Assembly (NCBI RefSeq): GCF_031143425.1
Contig: NC_090451.1
Location: 347,270,339-347,334,338, forward strand
DNA: 64,000 nucleotides
Source: Pleurodeles waltl
Taxonomy: Eukaryota; Chordata; Amphibia; Caudata; Salamandridae
Direction of reading: 5' to 3'
Shown: positions 57,400 to 64,000 of the stretch, in pieces
How the letters are laid out: each line of letters starts with the position of its first letter
How positions within the stretch are numbered: position 1 is the stretch's first letter
Made by a program: the position numbers and the translations under genes
Notes under the pieces: model-generated
Told to the model about the DNA's origin: nothing
The model's database searches: none
Seen by the model: the letters and a program-made list of their open reading frames with translations, nothing else

Positions 57400-60399
57400 A
57401 CCCGTAAATGAAAAAAGAAGGCACATGGGTACATATATATTTATGCATATACACACACAAACCATCTGAAATACACCCCATCTGGTCGTTTCTTATGCAG
57501 GTCCTCTATTAAGTGCTTGCTGGCTCCCATCCAGATTAAAGGTGGAAGTTCAGGTTCACCAACCTTATCACACAGAATGTAGTTCAAATGGTAGGTCACT
57601 TTAATACTGATATAGGTTTCTCTACCAAAGTAGATTAGGTTATTGATAAGTCCTAAAGATGTGGTGTTGATCCCTCTTAGGACAAATTAGACGTGAAACA
57701 TGTCGACCAAGTGAAAGGATCTCTGAATCATAGTAAGCTCCGAGGACCAACTGAAGGGATCTAGGAATAATAACACGCTATTAGGATTCACTGATTATTA
57801 TCATCCTATTAACGAGGCCCTTCAAATAAAATGGAAATAGAGGAGACCACTAGTTAATTTTAAATTTCCTTTTTTAAGACCAGTCTGTGTATTTTCATTT
57901 CTCAAACCATTCCTTGAAGGGATTGTTGGCCATACATTCGTGTCTAACAGGCAATACAAAGAAGTTCTCTGGTAAAGTGACTCCCAATAGAGCCTGTTGG
58001 GCTTTGCAGCACCACCCGTTGTTGAAGCAGTCCACCATTTGTGGGTGAAGGCTTGTGCTTCTAAAAGAAGCTGCTCCTCGATGATCTGTGGGGTCCAGCC
58101 CCCGCTCTCGGCTTTGAAACCCTCTTTTTCCAATGGAACTGCGCACTTTTGTTGTTTACTTGCTGCATTACTCACTTTACCCGGCCTTCCACTGGTCACT
58201 TTCTACCAGGAAAATGAGGATTTGGATGGACTGAGGGTGAGACAATGGAGCAATCCTTTGTTGTTACCATGGATCGAATTGTACATGATACTGAGCCCGA
58301 TAGCATTTTCGTGAATGTATTAAAATGATCTATTTCTCTGTTTATCTGTCCAAGCATATCCTCCTTTGCGACCCAGAATAGGGACTCTGCATGAACTGTT
58401 TGATACAGGCCCTACAAAAGCTTATCAAAGTTTAGAACAATGAGATGAGCCATTGTCAATGAGGCCAAGGATATATAAGTGTTACAAGACTAATTTCGGC
58501 TCGGGCAGAAAAAGCACATCATTCATCTGACTCCCCTCCTCAGTTTTTTGCTCGGTACGATTCAACGGATGAAACACAGGGGTATAAAATGACGTTTTAC
58601 ATGTACTGTTCTATTGTCCTACACCACCCCCTTCTTATGGTTTGAATTCCTGGGGTACTTTAGTTAATATGTTCTTGCAGTCTGCCTCAAGATACTTATT
58701 TTTGACCCAATTCCAACACACGCAGGTTATTTTTTTCCATTGCAATTTTGAAAGAGACTGCAATTTAGACCAAAATTATACTAAGCCATATTCTCCATGC
58801 GTGAAGGAGAAATCGGAAATGGGATTTTCTCCTCTTTTGCTGTATTTGTATAATTTATAATTTGGCAAAATGCACTAAAAAAATGAACCTAGTTTTGGGG
58901 CAAAATCAGTCTGCTGCCTTCTGCATTTTTTCAAATATATTTTACTACGATTTTGTACACACACAGCATAAGGTCAGATAAATAAAACTAAGATATCAAA
59001 ACGAGCCTGTATTTTCCTAAATTAGTTGAATTATTAAAAGGAATCTAGATGAAGAGGAAGGATAACTTAATCTAGGTGGGGGCGTGTGAATGGCTAGGTA
59101 GAAGGCAGTTGGAGGAGAAGAAGAAATAATGATACTACTGAAAAAGAAGACAGCATCAGATATAGTTAAGTGTGAACAATTCAGAGATAATTACAATTTT
59201 CTGTTGTGAATGGACCATGAAATGTGTATAGTCAGTTTGCTTTATGTGTGTTTTTGTTTTTTTTTTTTTAAATAGAGCAGTTATAGTAACGGGGTTCTAA
59301 AATGATATCTAAGCAGAGTGTCAAATATTTTTCATGGTTCTTTCATAGACTTTTTCCCGATTTCGCCCTGGTCCAAACATGTTTAATTAATACCCCCAGC
59401 AACATAATCTACGAGTGCTATTCCCTTTCTAATAAGCACCAAAAACAAAACACAAAGCATTTTCGTTGTTTTTCCCCGGCTCAGATTTCACTTGGCAAAG
59501 ATGAATGCTGAGTGGATCAAGTGTTGTACCCTGCACTGCGATTATTTTTTCTATTTTTTCCTGAATAATCTCAAGTGATTGTTTCGGAAAAAAGCAAAAA
59601 CACAATGTGCTGGACGAGCAGGGAATGTTCTCCCTGCGTGTGGGGGGCACTGCTTCCTTTCTGTCCCCTTGTCCGCCATTTTTCATGGAATATGCACGAG
59701 GAAGACTGACCTGCCAGGCTTTTCCATTTCCTCTCATCTTTGTACTGTAGATGCATGTTTACCTTTAACATGATTCTCACGTGAGGTTCCAAACTGGAGT
59801 TAATTTGCTTCCTCACTGAAAAGAGATCATAAAATGAATCTCTGCGCTCTAACACCCTCACACGCGATTATACCACACTTAGCCACATCATGTAAAACAG
59901 GCATATGGTATGAGGTCACTGAGAATGAGACTGGTGGCATGGAGACAGGGTGAACAAGAAGGAAACACAGCAGATGTAATGGCGGCGAGTGGTGGGTTCA
60001 CTTCCCCAGATGGGAGTGAAGTGCTGAACAGGCAGTCTATTGCAGGGAAAGGTGCTGATGGAAAAAAGCAGAAAGCAGAAGTCACAAACCGAAATTCCCG
60101 GCACCAACGAAGCTAGTTTGCTGACTGTTGAGTGTGCACAATCTTGATATTTTAGGGACATGTTATTCTGCTTTCTGAATCTGTAAAAAAATGTATGGTT
60201 CCACTGAGTTGGTGAGGTACAATTTCTGAACACACATCCTGCAATTCAACCATTGCCTTTTTTCTGACATGCACTTTCTTAACAAATCCCTTCATGTGTT
60301 TGATGTGGTCAAGCATGTCTTCGTATCGTCATATATATGCTTATCTCCTTTCTTGATTATTGCTTAATGGCGTGAAATGAAATCACAACATAATAATTA
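57400..60399. other. Non-coding stretch; no firm element or gene
   Basis: A phrase near 57690, 'gacgtgaaacatgtcgacc', recalls hammerhead-containing Penelope-like ends but is too short to call. Minus-strand open frames at 57822-58199 have no known domain. Confidence 0.35.
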
Positions 60400-60484
60400 G
60401 GTGGAGTGGTCTAGCTGGTATCAAAGCACCTGAGAACCGCACGGCCCCCTTAGGAGGAACAAAGGATCGCAAGGGCATAATATC
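60400..60484 (+). mobile_element. Possible tRNA-derived SINE head
   Basis: 'gtggtctagctggta' resembles a pol III A box in a tRNA-like context and 'gagaaccgcacgg' an anticodon arm. A weak B-box-like 'ggatcgcaagg' follows. Only the 5' half is tRNA-like. Confidence 0.25.
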
Positions 60485-61310
60485 AAGAGCTATAGATCAG
60501 TAACTGTGAATTCAACTGATGATTTTTCACAGAGATACAGAAGTGTCAGCAAATAAACAATCAGAGTGAAGATTGTGTTATCTATGATGTCACTCAGAAC
60601 TCATAGAGTCGACGCCCTTTCGAACGGAAGTGATGGCTTTTAACTCAAAATTTGGCAAGACGAATAAACCTTGTGTAACTTTGCAACAGTTTATTTGTCC
60701 CAAGAGGTAAGATTGAAAGAAATTTTGAAAACAGTCCGAAACTGATTGAATGTTTCTTCCATGGACATCAATTCACCAAAATGCCAGAGGTAGTGGACGC
60801 GACATCCAACACCTTTTGACCTTTGCTTTCACTCAAGCACGTTTGCTTACACATACACACGTATACACACACCCTCTCACAAAAACACAATTTCACCCGC
60901 AATCATGCACATATTACACATAAAAAAAGGAAGTGTTGTATGCTTACCTCAGGTCCCAGGGAGGGTGATAGTGCACCTAATTGCACTTCATTTTTATTAC
61001 ATTATTAGCGAGTAATATATAATTCACTATGAGTGTAATAAAATAATTCACTATGATTGTAATAAAATGATGACAGCTAACAAGGAAAGTGGGGCCTCAA
61101 TCGACGTCTGGAAGGAAGAGACCCCTCCCCCTCCAGTGTTCCTGGCACTGACTTTGCCATTTATAAAGTCAGGGGTCGCAAAGACAGTGCCAGGGGTCGC
61201 AAGGGACAATATTTCTCCATATTGTTTTGGAGGATGGATTGTGGAATTTGCCTGCACTTGAAATAAGAGATTTTGTGGATGTTTGCTATCTTCAGAGTAT
61301 TGAACACTAT

Positions 61311-61478
61311 GGGCCTGATTTGGATATTGGCAGACGAGTTACTCAGTCAAATAGTGACGGATATCCATCCGCCGAAATCTAAATCCCATTTTATCCTATG
61401 TGATTTCGATTTCAGCAGAAGAGATATCCGTCACTGTTGTGATGGAGTAATTTATCTGCCAATATTTGAATCAGGCCC
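61311..61478. mobile_element. Short Harbinger-type MITE (copy 2)
   Basis: 168 bp with termini GGGCCTGATTTGGATATTGG and the complement of GGGCCTGATTCAAATATTGG. It shares 'gttact' and 'gatggagtaa' subterminal blocks with the copy at 3282. Flanking trinucleotides TAT and TTA suggest a decayed TWA duplication. Confidence 0.75.
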
Positions 61479-63580
61479 TTAGACTGTGGGAAGCAACTGA
61501 ACAATATACATCCTGAAACACTGTATTTTCTTTTGGACACTACAGAACTTTAACATTTTGCTGCTGAGATTAGAGCTTTAAAGATTTTAATTAGGGGTAT
61601 GAGAAACTCATGTAATTCCCTTCAACGTAATTACATGAGACTTCTGCAAAATTACACAACCAGCACATCGCTCACATAAATGATGTGAGTATACATTTCA
61701 TGCAAAAAAAAACAAAATGAAATGGTATGACATGCGAAGCACACAAGCACCCATTTTGATCAGGGTTTGGCAATCCTAACTCCACCTTCTGCTGCCTCAT
61801 TCTTTAACCACCACCCTCCAGATAAACCTTTTTGCTGTTCACCTTTTCCTTTCCTCCAACTTTCTTTCCACTTTCCCAGCCCCTATATTTTATTATTTTA
61901 CAGATTTCCACCCTTCCTTTCTGCATGTTGCTTTTGTCTCCTTCTGCAACCACTATTCACAGCAATGGTAAGATTCAGTGCAACATATTTCCAGATGAGG
62001 TCACAGTACTTGTCTTTTTCCCGCACAGCGATACCACCTCCTCATGTTGGCAATTGGTGGTACAGACTTGTGGAGAGGACCTTTCACTGAGAAAGAGTAA
62101 AGAGTAGTATGTGCTGCCACATCAGGATCTCCCGCTCCCAGGTGCAGGTTATGTACCTGAATTCTGGAACTGGATTAGGACATGCTTGATCTACTTTGTG
62201 AAGAACTGGCAGCAACAGGTGAGTGATGTTTACATTGGAAAAAAAAAAAAATCCTCCCAGATAGTTACTTAAGCACCTGATACACCCAAGTTAGTATGTT
62301 ATGATACTGGTACTTCCTTCCTCTTTGAAAGTATTCCTACAGAACATACACACAAAATGTTTCTTTTCTTAAAAATGACAAAGGCCCTCACTTGCACGAG
62401 TGACAAGCTTCGTTATCAAGCTTCTCTTTCACTATTATATAGTTTTAGTCTCACTGTTTTTTGTGTGTTTTTCTCTGCAGGAACATTTCCACAGAGGAAG
62501 TGACCCCCAGTACCATACCATACTTATGTGGATCGTTCAAAAAATGGGAAGGGAAAAGGGATGATCTCAAGGGGTGACAGGCTTCTTCTGTCACTGCACA
62601 GTCTTTATCTTTCTGAGATGCAGTGCAATTTTGGCGCATTTATGAACTGAGTGTAACAATAGTGAAAATGTATTAGCAGAATGAAAGGAGCAAGGAGAGG
62701 GAGCCAGTGACTGTTGGAAAAACTGCTAAGTCATGATCCTTTCTCAATGACAACTTCTGCATTTGTTAATACATTCCTCCCTTGCTCCTATGTTGGCCCC
62801 CAATTATTTTTAATTTGAATGAATGAATGAATGAATATATTCGTTATTGTTTTAGTTTCCTTAAATACCTTTCACAATAAAAATGATTTTCACAGTAAAT
62901 TTCAAAAATAAAAATGGTATTGTCCCTGTACTGAATCTTAGAGGTGAATTCAGAATTAGTGTTCATTTTTGTTTAAGTTAGCCTAGGCAGGCCAAAAACT
63001 GATTTATTGTGCCTTGGCCTGTTTGCACTAACATCTAAAAGAAACATGGTTTAGAAAAGTTGCACTGCGCGCATGTTTCAGATGAACTTGTGCTGTGTTC
63101 CATGAAACCGTTTTTTTATGCTGTGACCATTTACATGCTTCAGAGGAAGCCTGTTTGCCTGCCAGATAATGTTTCAGTGCTCAAGGATGATGTTGTTTGC
63201 AAGTCGCACTATGTCTCATCGATATTTTTAAGCAGCTATTGTTAAGTACCCCCCACCAACACAAAGGTCCTCCTCTGCAAGGTCCTTAAGGGCATTGAGG
63301 ACACTTAGGAAGTCCAGATAGACATACATTATTAGAGTATCTTATGTTGTCACTATTTATATGGCTGATGGTAAAGAATGTTAGACCCTTCGTTTGAATC
63401 AAATGTATTGATAAGCAACATATGCCAAGATGGCCGCCATTAACACAGCTGATTTTGATGCAGGACGTCTTCCGATATACAGGACTTTAGTTCCGGGGTA
63501 TGGCGGTTCTGACATCGGGTGTATGCACCTGTGAACAATGAGCGGGTGGTCAATTTAAAATCTGGTTGCTCCTGCATAGT
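61479..63580. other. Non-coding stretch with a short (GAAT)n
   Basis: A (GAAT)4 run lies at about 62817-62835. Splice-like motifs at 62217 (GTGAGT) and 62480 (TCTCTGCAG) occur but no coding frame links them. Confidence 0.4.
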
Positions 63581-63581
63581 G

Positions 63582-63799
63582 TAGACTTTCCTAGTAATTT
63601 ATGAAGGAAAGTCTTAATTTTATTAAAGACACGGAGGCGAGTACAGTATTATGCAATAGTCTTTTATTTATTTTTAAATGTGATTGATACACTTTAAAAT
63701 AGCATAGTAGGAGCCTCCGGTCTTGCCATAAAATGTAGATTTTCCTAGTAATTTATGAAGGAAAGTCTTAATTTTATTAAAGACAGAGAGGCGAGTATG
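63582..63799. repeat. Direct repeat of ~62 bp, spacing 155 bp
   Basis: 63582-63643 and 63737-63799 are nearly identical, sharing 'cctagtaatttatgaagg', 'aaagtcttaattttatta' and 'gaggcgagta'. Closely spaced terminal repeats of this type occur in DIRS-order retrotransposons, which is a tentative suggestion. The element would continue past the window end. Confidence 0.6.
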
Positions 63800-64000
63800 A
63801 TCCCGCCTCTATAAATATTAACTCTGTTATTTGTTACCCTCCCTTCCAGCTTCTACATCGACGCAACAGACCTCTTCTTAGAGATCCTTCCTCAGTCTCT
63901 TCATCTACTGTGGCTTCTACTGCAATTCCCTTCAAGGACTTTCAATTGATGGATCATCACAAGCTGCAGACCTTCCTTCAGAGACTTTTGTTCTCCTTAC

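Noticed and set aside
57690..57710. Hammerhead-like 'gtgaaacatgtcgacc'
   Set aside because: Only the 3' core half is recognisable; no CTGATGA partner at the right spacing.
62217..62480. GTGAGT and TCTCTGCAG as an intron
   Set aside because: Neither side has a credible coding exon; such pairs are expected by chance.

Overview
This is repeat-dense vertebrate nuclear DNA. The layout (stacked full-length Harbinger DNA transposons, a DIRS/Ngaro-type reverse transcriptase, an L1 ORF2, AT-rich spacers and long tandem arrays, with no complete host gene) points to a giant-genome salamander. A newt such as Pleurodeles, where Harbinger elements are known to have expanded, is my best inference; the sequence itself does not name the species. 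There is nothing prokaryotic and no CRISPR array.

Layout. 1-8039: AT-rich intron/intergenic-like DNA with a foldback repeat, two short Harbinger-type MITEs and one small exon-like segment (4799-4900, minus). 8040-11899: L1-type LINE ORF2 relic, minus strand. 11900-28842: Harbinger element A (plus orientation), whose first gene is split by a complete second element B (13760-23376, opposite orientation), and which also carries a 704-bp MITE and an AT-rich insertion. 28843-32396: DIRS/Ngaro-type reverse transcriptase relic, (TA)n and a Penelope-like hairpin. 32397-36470: Harbinger D, a right half only. 38041-46015: Harbinger C, all three genes but both ends missing. 46016-47490: LTR-like sequence with a TATA box. 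47500-64000: AT-rich DNA with hairpins, a 46-bp minisatellite, a 380-bp tandem array, another MITE and a terminal direct repeat.

The main result is the Harbinger family. Each element is built around three genes, not the usual two: (1) a Myb/SANT-like protein in two exons (exon 1 is 379 nt in A, B and C), (2) a HARBI1-type DDE transposase, and (3) a second, larger Myb/SANT-like protein in three exons (exon 2 is 271 nt in A, B and C) with a low-complexity, copy-specific C-terminal repeat domain. Genes 2 and 3 are head-to-head over a shared GC-rich promoter region; genes 1 and 2 converge. Downstream of gene 3 lies a conserved series of minisatellites leading to the TIR.

Element B is the youngest-looking copy: matching TIRs, a 3-bp ATA duplication, an open 334-aa transposase and an open 392-aa gene 1 product; only gene 3 carries a 1-bp frameshift. 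A and C share a 98-nt intron inside the transposase GDSGYP motif that B lacks, and share a frame change in gene 3. Many open frames in the GC-rich arrays (14.6-16.1, 18.5-19.0 and 34-35.6 kb) are repeat artefacts, not proteins.
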